Source: Bactericera cockerelli
Taxonomy: Eukaryota > Arthropoda > Insecta > Hemiptera > Triozidae
Assembly: GCA_024516035.1 (NCBI GenBank)
Contig: CM044959.1
Location: 13,161,902-13,225,901 of the forward strand
Direction: 5' to 3'
DNA length: 64,000 nucleotides
Part shown: in pieces, positions 52,301 through 63,065 of the stretch
How positions within the stretch are numbered: the first letter of the stretch is position 1
Layout: every line of letters starts with the position of its first letter
Translations under genes and position numbers: made by a program
The notes under the pieces: model-generated
Told to the model about the DNA's origin: nothing
Seen by the model: the letters and a program-made list of their open reading frames with translations, nothing else
Database searches by the model: none

Positions 52301-55273
52301 AAATTTTTTTAAAAAATTTATAAACAATTTTTTTTTTTTTTTAAAATTTAAAAATTTTTTAAAAAAAACAAATATTAAAAATTTTTTAAATTTTTTTTTT
52401 AATTTTTTAAACTTTTTAAACCTAAAATTGTTTTTAAACTTTTTTAAAAATTTTTTTTCCCCCAAATTTTTTTATATTAAAAATTTTTAAAAATTTATCT
52501 TTTTTAATTCATAACCCAAAATTTTTTTTTTCAAATTAAAAAAAAAATTTTCCTTTTTATTTTTTTAAAAAAATTTTTTTTAAAATTTTTTTTTAAATTA
52601 AAAAAAAAATTTTTCCCCTTTTTTTTTTTTATATCCCCCCAAAATTTTTTTTAAATTTTTTAAAAAATTTTTTTTTTTTTTTTAAATTTTTTTTAAATAA
52701 ATTTTTTGTTTTTTGGGGGTTTAAAATTTATTTAAAAAAAACCCTAAAACCCTTTTTTTTTTTAAATTTTTCTTTTTTTTCAAAAAAATTTTAAAATTTA
52801 TTTAAAAAATTTTTTAAAAAAAATTTTTAATTAAACAAAATTAATTTTGAAAAAAATTTTTTTTATTTTTTAATTAAAAAAATTAATTTTTTAAAAATCA
52901 ATTAAAAAAAAATTTTTAAAAATTTAAATTAATTTTAATTAACCCCTAAAATTTTTTTTTTTTTCTTTTTTTTTTTAAATTTTTTTTTAATTTTTATTTT
53001 TTTTAAAAAAAATATTTTTTTATTTAAAATTTTTTAAACCAAATTTTAAAATTTTTAAAAAAATTAATTTTAATTTTAATAAATTTTTTTTTTAAAATTT
53101 TTTAATTTTTTTAAATTTTTAAACCAAAAAATTTAAATTTTTTTTTTTAAAAATTTTAAAATTTTAAAACAAAATTAATTTTTTTTTTTTAAAAAATTTT
53201 TTTTAATAAAAAATTTTTTTAATATCTTTTTTTTTAAAAATTAAAAAATTTTAAATTTTTTAATTTAAAAAATTTTTTAACCCAATTAAATTTTTTTTTT
53301 TTTAATTTTTTTTAAAAAAAACAAACTTAAAATTTTTTTTCCCCCATAATTAAAACAATAAATATATTTTTATCAACATTTTTAAATTATAATAAATTAA
53401 AAATTTTTATTTATTCAAAAATCCAATTTAATTAAATTTTAAAAAATTTCAAATTTAAAATTTTTATAATTTTTTAAAAATTTTTTAAATTAAAAAAACC
53501 CCCCTTTCCCCCCCAATTTTCCCCAATTTTACAATTTTAATAATTTTTCCAAAAAACCCCCCAATTTTAAAAAAAATAAAAATTTTTAAATTCAAACTTT
53601 TTAATATTTAAAAAATTTTTAATTTTTTAATAAATTTTTAAAATACTTTTTTTTATTATTAAACTTTTAAAATTTAAACAATTTTAAAAAAACAAAATTT
53701 TAAAAATTAAGAAAAATTTTCCACTTTTTATTCCAAAAATTTAAATTCAACCTTTTTCAAACAAGAAATTTAAGGGATCCAAAAAAATTTAAACTTTTAT
53801 TTTAAAATTTAAATTTAATTTTTACCTTTTTTTTTTAATTTTTCTATCAATTTAAAGAATTTTTAATTTTTCAATATAAACCCCCTTTTATTTTTAAACC
53901 ATCAATTTTAAAATTTTTAAAAACTTAAAAAAAAAAACCAAAAAATTCAAAATAAATTAAATTTTCAATTTTTGAAAAATTTTTCCCAAAAATTCCTTTC
54001 TTTTTAAAAACTTATTCCTTCAAAACATTTTAAATTTCTATTTTTTAAACCAAAATTTTTTCCCAACCCAAAAGAATAACACAATTTTTTTTTACCCCTT
54101 TCTTTACAAAACTTTTTAAAATTAACCCCCAATAAACCAAAATTCCTTTTTAATTCCCCTTTTTTTTTATCCCCCAACCAACCTTTTTAAATTGTACTCC
54201 CTTTTTTATTTTTTCCCCACAATTTTTTCTTTTTTTCTTTTTCTTTTTTCCCCTTTTATAAAAAATTTTTACCAAATTAAAAATAAAATTTTTATAAAAA
54301 TAATTAAAAAAAAAATTTTTTTTTAATTTTAAAAACAATTTTAATAAAAATTTTAAAAAAAAATTTTAAACAAAAAAAGGAAATAATTTTTCAAAAAAAA
54401 AATCCCTTTCTTTAATTCCTTTTGGGGAAAATTTTTCCCCTAAACCCCTTTTAAAATTTCCAAATTATCAAAATTTTCTTAATTTTTTAAAAAAAAAAAT
54501 TTTTTTTCCATTTTTAAAATTTTTTTTAAATAATTTTTTTTAAAATTTCTTAACTTTTATTTTTTCCAAAATAAATTTTTTCCAAAAACCCCTATTTTTT
54601 ATTTTTTAATATTTTAGGGTTTTTCACGAAAAATAAACCCCCCTTTAAAATTTTGAATTAAAAAAATTTTAAACTTTTTTTTAATTTAAAATACAATTCC
54701 CTCTTTAAAATTTTTCCCTTTTTTTAAATTTTAAGGACAAATTTTCAAAATTTTTTAATTTTCAAAATTAAATTATCCTTACCCATTAATTTTTAAATAC
54801 ATAATTTTTTTAATTTTTTTTTTACTATATTTTTTTTTTTTTTTTAAAACCCCCCCACCCGCCCGGGGGGGAGGGGTTTCCCCCCCAATTTATTTGTTGG
54901 CCTCCTGAAACAACATTGTGGACAACCCATTTAAAAAGGAATTGGCTTTTCCCCTTTTAAAAACCTTAAACCCATTGAAACCCGGAAGCTCCTATTGAAA
55001 AGGGGGTTTTCTAGGTTCCCCTTGTTTATAGCCCCTCTAGCGAGACACTGGTTTTCCCTCCCTGTTTAACGTCCCCCAGCCAGACTAGTATGTTAAATTT
55101 TAAATAACATTAGTGTCCCTAAATATATTGTTTTTTTCTATTGCTTGTGTTTTTTCTCACAGGAAAACTGAAGCCCACTTCAGCCTTCAGATGGGCAAGC
55201 TGAAAATCATGGCAACCTGCAGAAAGCATGAAGCTAGAAAAAACTCATGGGGGCCCTGAAATCCAAGCTGTAA
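42327..55273 (+). CDS. HSDL2: HSDL2-type hydroxysteroid dehydrogenase-like protein (incomplete, indel-ridden)
   Basis: Exon 1 42327-42340 (MINSG) and exon 2 43534-43697 are intact. They give the NAD(P)-binding sequence FITGASRGIGKA and AAKDGANIVIAAKTAEPHPK. Exon 3 (44470-44685) starts VEDAGGNCLPCVVDIRDES. It breaks by one missing A near 44541, again near 44590-44600, and by an extra C near 44680; across the breaks KFGGIDILVNN and YDLMNQINARGTY are readable. Exon 4 (45041-45124) needs three single-base gains to read CLPYLKKS, AHILN and then the family's SPPLNLNP. The last exon (55163-55273, TAA) shows GKLKPT, MGKLKI, KLEKLMGALKSKL, the end of the SCP2 sterol-carrier domain, with four indels. 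HSDL2 is a peroxisomal/mitochondrial short-chain dehydrogenase fused to SCP2. The missing middle (about two thirds of the gene) would fall in the corrupted segment 45,540-55,010. Whether the gene is intact in the animal cannot be told from this sequence. Confidence 0.85.
42565..42650. repeat. Short tandem repeat of about 24 bp, three copies
   Basis: AAGCTCATGTAGATGTAGG recurs with GTCC/GCCCC linkers. A single inverted copy (ATCTACATGAGCC) follows at about 42675. Confidence 0.8.
44236..44435 (-). mobile_element. 5S-rRNA-derived SINE, copy 5, degraded
   Basis: CTACCCACATTAACCTCACT, CAGCCTAGGTTGGACTGGGA, CTTCAGTGATTTAAGTGAA and TCAACATGTGATC in inverse orientation. Confidence 0.6.
45262..45540 (-). 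mobile_element. tRNA-derived SINE, family D
   Basis: TGTGGGTAGCGCAAGCATGA, TACTCATTTTCCTCACGAGG and CCCCGCTGGGAATTGAACCC. Sequence quality drops at its end. Confidence 0.65.
45540..55010. other. Corrupted consensus, about 9.5 kb
   Basis: Base runs replace normal sequence almost everywhere, with homopolymers of A, C, G or T in alternation. From about 50,530 to 54,840 it is nearly pure T/A runs. Family members elsewhere in the window are recognisable inside it: 46541-46622 (family C tail), 48355-48525 (family D), 50033-50095 (family G) and 50305-50385 (dispersed repeat). In each, positions that differ from their neighbour have been overwritten by the neighbour. No gene, promoter or repeat call inside should be trusted. 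HSDL2 exons are expected here. Confidence 0.85.
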
Positions 55274-55319
55274 CCACGCCACCGAAATCGATGCGTCAAA
55301 AAACTACTGCAATCTGATG

Positions 55320-55940
55320 GGTATGTTAAAATTCCATGTGTTGACATACCTTACCTTTAAAGTCGGAACGCCATCGAAATCTGATGCGTCAAAAAACTAC
55401 TGCAATCTGATGGGTATGTTAAAATTCCTTGTGTTGACATACCTTACCTTTAAAATCAGATCAGTCAAAATAGCACTCCATTAAAATTACATGTATTGAG
55501 TACCAACCCAATCGGTTGAAATTTATCGGTTGAAATACCCACCCAAAAAAATCTGATGGTTGAAATACATACCTACCAAACCACACTAAATTCTTTAGGG
55601 ATGGGTTCCAGATTTCAGAAAATTATTCAGTTTTTTGACTGCAGATTCTGAGAAAGGGGAGGTATTGCTATTATTTATGTATTTTTTATCAATTTTTTTT
55701 TTCTCTTTTAAAAAATTGGTGACTTTTTTGTATTCCATCAGATAAGGCTGATTTGTACTTTTTTTGTTGTGGATTTTTTTAAGCTTTAGTTTGAAACATT
55801 TTCCATAAAAAGAAAAGTAGGTCCCCAATTTTTTTATTTTTTTCAAAATTTAATAAGTAGTGGGTTTAAAATACATAAAAAATAGAAAAATAATTCTCGG
55901 GATTATAAATTATTTAATTTTTATTTTTAAAAACTTTGTT
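55320..55940. other. Region after HSDL2 stop, no gene seen
   Basis: A short direct repeat of about 85 bp (GCGTCAAAAAACTACTGCAA at about 55291 and again at 55386) and AT-rich sequence. No clear AATAAA is found close to the stop. Confidence 0.5.
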
Positions 55941-56044
55941 TTTATCCATTAACAATGATCATCCAGGGCGCGGATAAAAGCCCTCTTTTTACGGGGGGGG
56001 CAAAATCGCCAATATACCTAACTAGTGGGTTTGAACCCCGGGCC

Positions 56045-56205
56045 GCTTCGAAAAGCCTATCACACACCACCCACACCCACCCCCCCACACACCCACCACA
56101 CCAAAACACACAAAAACCCACCCCCCTTTCCCACCACCCCAGCACCACACCCAACACCCCACGCACCCCCACCCCCCCCAACCCACACAACCACACACAC
56201 CACAA
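56045..56205. repeat. CA/CCA-rich microsatellite
   Basis: C/A-only sequence of about 160 bp with runs of C, in part perhaps smeared as in the preceding segment. Confidence 0.85.
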
Positions 56206-56329
56206 GAAACACCAATTATTTTTTTAAAATTATTTTTCATATTAAAAATTCCAAAAATTTAGGTATATGTAATTTTATATAAAACTGGGGATTCTTTTAA
56301 ATTTGGTTTATAATCTTTTTTAAAGTAAG

Positions 56330-56690
56330 TTAGGGTTGAGTTTATGTATTTCTTTTTCAAATTGAAGCATGTAGAACTCAGCAAGTAACGGAGATAAAGG
56401 GGATCCCATTGGACAACCATTGTTTTGTTTATAACATTTGTTGTTGAATTGGAAATAGTTAGTTTTTGCACTAATTTTAATCTTTCTAATGATCTCTGAT
56501 CTTTCACCTCAGACAGATTGGAACTCTTTGTTAACTCTTCTTTTATTATTTCTATAGCTTTTTCAATTTTCACACTTGGAAACAGACTTTTTACATCCAA
56601 TGATACTAGATTGCCGTTTGTGGTATTTTTATATTATGTATCTTTTCGATCAAATCAAAAAGAATCCTAGTTTTTTAATAAAATTACATA
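56330..56690 (-). mobile_element. Penelope-like element, reverse transcriptase fragment
   Basis: The minus-strand frame contains LVSLDVKSLFPSVKIEKAI, where Penelope-like RTs carry the first catalytic Asp. After a single-base frame change near 56455 comes NGCPMGSPLSPLLAEFYM, the family's typical motif. Only about 110 residues remain. The neighbouring CA repeat truncates it. Confidence 0.8.
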
Positions 56691-56694
56691 TAAC

Positions 56695-56770
56695 AAACAC
56701 ACATCACACCACCACCACCACTACGAACACCACCACACACACACACACACACACACCACACACACACACA

Positions 56771-56810
<40 letters not shown>

Positions 56811-56812
56811 CA
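56695..56812. repeat. (CA)n microsatellite
   Basis: About 115 bp of CA/CCA repeats. Confidence 0.95.
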
Positions 56813-56833
56813 AAAAATGTCAATATTTTTCGT

Positions 56834-57245
56834 GTCACCCATCCATTTCTTGTCCTTAATGGAGCTCAAGAATGGCTCATCAGAATTTCGCGATCAATAT
56901 GTTCAAATGAAGACTACAACCCTTGCAAAAAACATTCTCGCTTTGAGTTGATAGTTCGTCACGACATATTTCGAGAAAAAATGTCAGCCAGGTCAAAAAA
57001 AGTAAAATACTTTTTGTTTAACCATCCATTTTATGTCCTTACTCAACGTTAGCTCACGAACGGGTCATCAGAATTTCGTGATTGATATCTCAAATGAAAA
57101 CTTGAACCCTTGCTTAAAAACTTTCTATTTTTGAGTTGATACACCGCCGCCGGTGGCGCCGTCACGACAAATTTTGAGAGAAAAAATGTCATTTCGGTCG
57201 AAAAGTGTGATTTTTTTGTGTCACCCATCCATTTTTTGTCCATAA
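56834..57245. repeat. Tandem repeat of about 183-203 bp, two and a half copies
   Basis: The landmark ATCCATTT occurs at 56841, 57024 and 57227. CATCAGAATTTCG(C/T)GAT recurs at the same offset. The second copy has an extra GCCGCCGGTGGCGCC. Confidence 0.75.
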
Positions 57246-57371
57246 CCCCGTTTAGCTGAAACCTAGAGTTATATTCCCTGATCCAGATGGACCTATAGGT
57301 AAAAATTTCAGGTTTTCTCGGACAATCTGATGTGTGGATTTGACAATTTTATTATTTAGTTATTTCTTATT

Positions 57372-57740
57372 GGTCTTAGAATTGGGAATTATTTTGATCC
57401 CGTGCCCCCTAACTTATTGAGTTTTTTTTTTTTTTACGGGATTAGTCTTAGAATTGGGAATTATTTTGGGGCCCGTGCCCCCCTAACTTATTGAGATCTT
57501 TTTTTTTACGGGATTAGTCTTAGAATTGGGAATTATTTTGGGGCCCGTGCCCCCCTAACTCATTGAGATTTTTTTTTTACGGGATTAGTCTTAGAATTGG
57601 GAATTGTTTTGGTGCCCGTGCCCCCCTAACTCATTGAGATCTTTTTTTTATGGGATTAGGTATATGAAATTTGAGAAAACACCATTTACCGAAAAAATCT
57701 GGGGGGGCACGTGCCCCCCGTGCCCCCCCCTATATCCGCG
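57372..57740. repeat. Tandem repeat of about 60 bp and a GC-rich transposon-like end
   Basis: About five units of GGGATTAGTCTTAGAATTGG with CCGTGCCCCCCTAACT. They are followed by GGGGGGCACGTGCCCCCCGT and CCCTATATCCGCGCATG, which looks like the terminal inverted repeat of a DNA transposon. The other end was not found. Confidence 0.6.
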
Positions 57741-59330
57741 CATGTGATCATCAATACCTACGATTTTTTTAAAACTTTTTTTCTTCTCAATCTCAATGGT
57801 TTAATTTAACCCAATATTTTTTTTTACATCAGTAATTTGAATATTTGAAAAAGAGAATGATCAAAACTGTCAAAACTATTTTCAACAGTTTTTGTAATTA
57901 CCTATTTTTTTTTTTTTTTTTTTTTGGCATTGGTAGGTCTTGCCTATTCTATACAGCCATACCTATTGTTAAAATATTCACTAATTTAGTATTTTCGGGC
58001 TAAAGGGTAATTGTAAAAGATATTACTTATCAAACCAGGTCTTATTTTTAAGCATTATTATTTATAAGTTGAATTTACTATAAACATTTTAACCGGAACA
58101 GCACAAACATATTTACATGTTTGGGAGCTTTTGATTGGTTGAAGATAAAGAAAAAATAACAAGGTCATTTTCAGAAATCAGTAGAAGTGAAATTTCGCTA
58201 ATCAGCTGTATTTCTTTGATTGATGTCTTAACTCATCTCATGTGAAAAATAAATTTATAATGCAGATTAAAAAATTTGGCGCTCTCAATTAATATTCCAT
58301 TTATCAAAAGGACGCAGAATGAGAACAAATCAGAAGCTAGAACATCCGTTTGTTCAAAAATAACCGAGTCGGGGTATTTTTGGACATGTTCAACTGTTTG
58401 TTTACATTTGAGAGAAACATTCGATAAACAGTGCATTTTATTATGACTGTTTGCTCTGTTCCGTTTTAAAATGTATAATAAAATTTGATTACAAGTATTT
58501 ATTATTGTGTATATCATATTATAATAGTATAATTCGAGTATATATTTTCATGTATTATCTAAAAATTGGTTTCTTATTTTCTATAGCGCGATTCATTTCA
58601 TTCGTGAACTTTCTGACGAATGAATTAACCTGTTTACGTCAATTTACTTACCTTGTACTCACATATTGTGTTAGTTCTAGGATTAATAACTTTATGTAGC
58701 TCTAACTACCTAGTGAAACAATTAAAAAAGCAAAAAGCGTATTATTTATGAATTACATAATAATTTTTATTTTCAAAAGAACAAATAAGGAAAATCAGAT
58801 TCTTTGAAATATTGTGTAGAATTAATGGATAAATGAATGGGGGTATTGAACTGGATTTCCTGGGAGGAAATAGGTAGTGTATCTTGTAGAAGTGATAATA
58901 TTTTCAAATTTTAGAAGTGAAACTTGTAAAAATCAAACGTATGTAAATAATTTGACTGTGGAAACTTGAAAATGAAATTCTTATTATACTAACCTGTTTA
59001 CTTTAAATTAAAATGTAGAAAGAATTGGACACATGATTTTTTTATGAGGCTTTTGTTGTAAAGGTACATTTTAGGATATAAGTCATTTTTATTCTAGAAT
59101 GATATATTTTTTGTTGAATTAGGTAGAAAGCTATGTTTCAATTTAAATAATAAGTTTTCGCTTTAAAACTCAATATGAGTTACATATTAAAGTATATTGT
59201 GGTTCATGGTTGAAGATTCATATCATATATGTAGGTTTCTATTAATTTCTGCGGAGACTTTCTTAAACTCGTATCTAAGGTAAGGTATGATTTTTAAAGC
59301 ATAGATCAAATTATTAAAAAAAAAAATCTT
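57741..59330. other. AT-rich stretch, nothing recognised
   Basis: No repeat copies, exon-like frames or RNA genes could be supported. Confidence 0.4.
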
Positions 59331-59331
59331 T

Positions 59332-59577
59332 TTGTGCGGTTTTACACCTAAATTAGAAATTCGATCTGAGATAGTAAAATTCAATAAAAGAATGAATTTT
59401 CCAAAACGTACAGTGCGCATTTCAATAAAAGAACCTACGTATATAAACGCTGACCATGAAAAAATCCACAAAAATTATCCAGGTAATTTTTTTTATTTTT
59501 TTTATTTTAGAACCTGTATCTCAAAAAATAAACCTAACAAACGAGGAAGACATAATAGATACAACTGAAAGGACTTA
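59332..59577 (+). CDS. Unrecognised coding-like segment, possibly a 3'-terminal exon pair
   Basis: A frame from about 59332 reads KLEIRSEIVKFNK, MNFPKRTVRISIKEP and HEKIHKNYP. It reaches GGTAATTT, and after TTTTATTTTAG it can resume in phase as EPVSQKINLTNEEDI to a TAA near 59577. The implied intron of about 28 nt is below the usual minimum, so either it is not an intron or the sequence is not a gene. No family recognised and no start codon found. Confidence 0.2.
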
Positions 59578-59857
59578 AAAAACCAACAGTTTAGAAATCC
59601 GGGGTTGCAGATAAATTCATTTGGATGTAGAAAACAAAATTTAGCGAGTGAACAACCGTCTTTATGAACAAAATATTGGATGAGTCACACTAGATCATGG
59701 TCATGTCCAATGAAATCATGTAAGTGCAACGTGAGATCAAACATTTTGTTCATAAACATAACAGTAAGTGAAACAAGATTCGATTTAAATTAACTACCTA
59801 GTGGAAACAATAATCATCGAACTGTTTTTCAAATTTAAAAACTTTTTTTTTTATATA

Positions 59858-60146
59858 GATGAGTGTTTCACACCTTTTTTATTTCGTAGCCAATGAAACA
59901 ACGAGCTACTGTAGACGCTTGTGGTCTGTGTTGTAGCCTACCCATCCCGTAGTATGCCTCCCTTCTGATGGGCGAGAAGTGACACAATACTTCTCATTTG
60001 GTTGCTGGGTCAACACGAGCGCACCGGAAGGTATCCCTTACAAACAACTGTAACCAAATTTTGAATACAAGTTTTTGTCGACGCGGGTCGAACCCGGGAC
60101 CTTCTGCATGGCGAGCGAGTGCGTAACCACTGAGCTATCCGCGCGC
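59858..60146 (-). mobile_element. tRNA-derived SINE, family B, full length
   Basis: The minus-sense head TAGCTCAGTGGTTACGCACT with B box GGTCCCGGGTTCGACCCGCG is followed by a body from GTTGACCCAGCAACCAAATG to GTGTGAAACACTCATC. Confidence 0.8.
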
Positions 60147-60906
60147 CATATCTTTCCAATTATTTTGCATAATAATTAAAAATCAATATCCTTCCAATTC
60201 TTTTTCAGAATTTAATACTAATCCTTATCTTCTAATAGAAACCATAACAAGCCTATTTCGAATGCCCCTGGGAATTTTTTGCAATTTTTTTTTTTTAAAT
60301 CACAATGTATGACTGCTATATTTATGTATAGCTATCATATTTTGAATGATTCGCGCTTATAGTGCAACCTTCGTAGAGCACAATCAATGTCTTATATTAT
60401 CTGTTTAAAATAAGCCAACATTTATCTTCGTTGCAAACAAAAAAATAATTATTCTATGCACACATTAAAATTAATAAAATATATATTTGGTAACCAGTGA
60501 AATTAAAACAATAATTCTTTCCATTTGTGATTCATAGAAAACATCACTTCGAATATTTTCCATTGAAAGAATCAATTTTGGAATGTAAAAAAGAAATTAA
60601 AAATATTTAAAATACAGTAGACTCAATATACAATTGTTTCTTACTGGAATGGAAAAATAAATAATATACCTAGTTAATAATGAAATCTTTGGTTTAAAAC
60701 CTTTTACAGTAAGACATAAATACAAAGTGGATAAAATAATACACAAATTATTTATAAACAATATGTTCAGTTTAGGTGCCAACTGATATTGAATCTTGTC
60801 TCCCGTAGTTCTGGGATTGGCACATATGAAAGTAACTCATTGTTTCTGGACATCCGGGGTCCGTCTATTTTTCCTCATAATAAATTAAACTTTTTATAAT
60901 TTTTAA

Positions 60907-61176
60907 CACGTTCATCGCCGAATATTTTATATGATATATTGTTCTGTGCCAACCTTTAAGCCAAAATTGACATGTTTTTACAAATTCACAAGTATATCAA
61001 GTTGGAGTGTTCCTAGACAATCATAATTCCATAAGAAAATACATTGAAATAAAAGCCCTATATTGGGGTTTAGTGTACAGAAACTCTTCACATATTTCAA
61101 AAACCGCCCGGGGGGGTTTACGGTACCAGTGAACAAAATCAATAAAGCCCCCATATGGGTTACTGCGCTGAACGTG
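60907..61176. mobile_element. piggyBac-type MITE with TTAA target site, second family member
   Basis: TTAA at 60903-60906 and 61177-61180. Terminal inverted repeats are CACGTTCATCGCC and CACGTTCAGCGCA, similar to the element at 7104-7250. Confidence 0.7.
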
Positions 61177-61274
61177 TTAATGGAGAATGGATTACGGATT
61201 TTCAATGGAGACGAATTAAGAAAATCATTGAATTATGAATTATTAAGTATTCTAAAGATCAGCAGACTCCCAAA

Positions 61275-61850
61275 AATCCGAATCAGCAGGATTTGAGTCA
61301 GCTTAATGGACTGACTGGCGATTCAGCAGGGACTCAACAATCCGAATTAGCAGGATTTGAGTCAGCTTATGGACTAACTGGTGATCAGCAATGATTCAAC
61401 AATCCAAATCAGCAGGATGTGAGTCAGCGTATGGACTGACTGGCGATCAGCAGGGATTCAACAATCCGAATCAGCAGGATGTGAGTCAGCGTATGGACTG
61501 ACTGGTGACAGAAATTGATTCAACAATCCAAATCAGCAGAAATCTGAGTCAGCGTATGGACTGACTGGCGATCAGCAGGGACTCAACTATCCGAAATCAG
61601 CAGGATTTGAGTTAAGCTTATGGACTGACTGGCGTTCAGCAATGATTCAACAATTCAAATTTCAGCAGGATTTGAGTCAAGCTTTGGCTGTTTGATCAGC
61701 AGGGATTCAACAATCTGAATCAGCAGGATTTGAGTCAACGTATGGACTGAATGGCGATCAGCAGCAACTCAACCATCTGAATCAGCGGAATCTGAGTCAG
61801 CTTTGGACTGACTGGATCAGCAGGGATTCACAATCCGAATCAGCAGCTTG
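61275..61850. repeat. 62-bp minisatellite, about nine copies
   Basis: The unit contains AATCCGAATCAGCAGGATTT, GAGTCAGC, TATGGACTGACTGGCGATCA and GCAGGGATTCAAC. Starts at 61401, 61463 and 61525 fix the period at 62. Later units lose phase through small indels. The period is not a multiple of three, so it is not a protein repeat. Confidence 0.9.
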
Positions 61851-61899
61851 GCTCTGATGCCTCTTGGATGCTTTCATGTTTTGAAGCGTGCGCTGCTCA

Positions 61900-62480
61900 A
61901 ATCCTGTGAAATGAGAAAGAAATTTATATCAGCATTTTTTTTTAGAATTCTGTTAATAGACATAGATGAGAAAAGCTCTATTTACACACTTCATGTTAGA
62001 CAGAAAGTCCCAATAAAGGTCCGTGCACACTTGTCCGAAGTTTCTAGTAAAACAACATAGTTTTCAATTTTCTGCGGACGCTCCGTTTCCGAATAAGTGT
62101 GAATATCTGAAGATCGTTTGAATACTCAAAACAAGGGATCAGCATAGCCATTCAGAAGTCAAATGCGGTATTTTTCATGGGCACGGTGCCTCATTTTCCT
62201 GCTCTGAATGAGCTGTTTTATAATTCTGTGTTTGAATAAATAACATGTATTATTTGGTTTTGTTGTTTACTAGAAATTAACGTACTAGAAAGTACGCTTT
62301 GGATAAGTGTGCGCTTACCTTAAGAAAGTACAACGTAAAAATGATTGAAGATTTCGTACTTGTGCAAATTGTACATAGTAAAATTATGCGAGAATAGTTG
62401 CTAAATAATAATGTCGTAGTATAATAATATAATCAACAGAATAGGAACTCTGCAGACCCGTGTTTTCCGGAGACATCCGA
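61900..62480. other. Non-coding stretch, nothing recognised
   Basis: No repeat copies or exon-like frames supported. Confidence 0.35.
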
Positions 62481-62492
62481 TCACGGCATTAC

Positions 62493-62559
62493 CTCATCCA
62501 GCGTATTGCTATTGCTAAAACATGCTACAGAGGTCATGCTGTGGGAACTCTCCCAACCT
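62493..62559 (-). CDS. Weak exon candidate, unidentified
   Basis: Minus strand: a pyrimidine-rich TTTTTCAG acceptor, 67 open bases (GWESSHSMTSVACFSNSN) and a GATGAG|GTAATG donor. It might belong with the segment at 63905-64000. No homology recognised. Confidence 0.2.
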
Positions 62560-62619
62560 CTGAAAAATTGGAGGAAATATTTACTTGTAAGATGCTGTTC
62601 ATTTTTTTTTTTTTTTTTT

Positions 62620-62793
62620 TTTAAAGATGAGTGTTTCACAGCCTTTTTTTTTAATTTCGTAGCCATGAAACAGGAGCTACTGTAGATGCTTGTGGTTTGT
62701 GTTGTAGCCTGTCCATCCCGTAATATGCCTCCCCTCTGATGGGCAATAAGTGACACAATACTTCCCAATTAGGTGCTGGATCAACACGAGCGC
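62620..62793 (-). mobile_element. tRNA-derived SINE, family B, body
   Basis: GTTGATCCAGCACCTAATTG to GGCTGTGAAACACTCATC in minus sense; the head is lost. Confidence 0.7.
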
Positions 62794-62847
62794 GAGATCT
62801 GGGTAATCTGGCGAGAATGTTGAATGTTAGTTACACTGTCCGCCTTA

Positions 62848-63065
62848 CAAGGGTTGGGTGGAAGAGATTGCCAAAGGCAATAACCCCGCCCTTTTAGTTA
62901 GGACATCTTTATATGGCATTTTGTTGTTAATCTTTTACTTTCTTTATCTTATAGAAAGGAAAGTAATGGAATCACCCAAAAAAATTCTTGTTTATACTGT
63001 TCTAATTTTTTGTCCTTCCTTGTCTGTATATAAATGTCCTATATTAATAAAGTATTCAATTTAAA
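62848..63065 (+). repeat. Family G dispersed repeat
   Basis: AAGGGTTGGGTGGAAGAGAT, TTGCCAAAGGCAATAACCCC, TTAGTTAGGACATC and a 3' end at ATTAATAAAGTATTC. Confidence 0.75.

Noticed and set aside
46000..54340. Open frames in the homopolymer-rich segment
   Set aside because: The underlying consensus is unreliable, and the frames are runs of Phe, Lys, Gly and Pro.
61275..61850. CRISPR array or repeat-containing protein
   Set aside because: Units are contiguous with no unique spacers, the genome is animal, and the 62-bp period cannot hold a reading frame.
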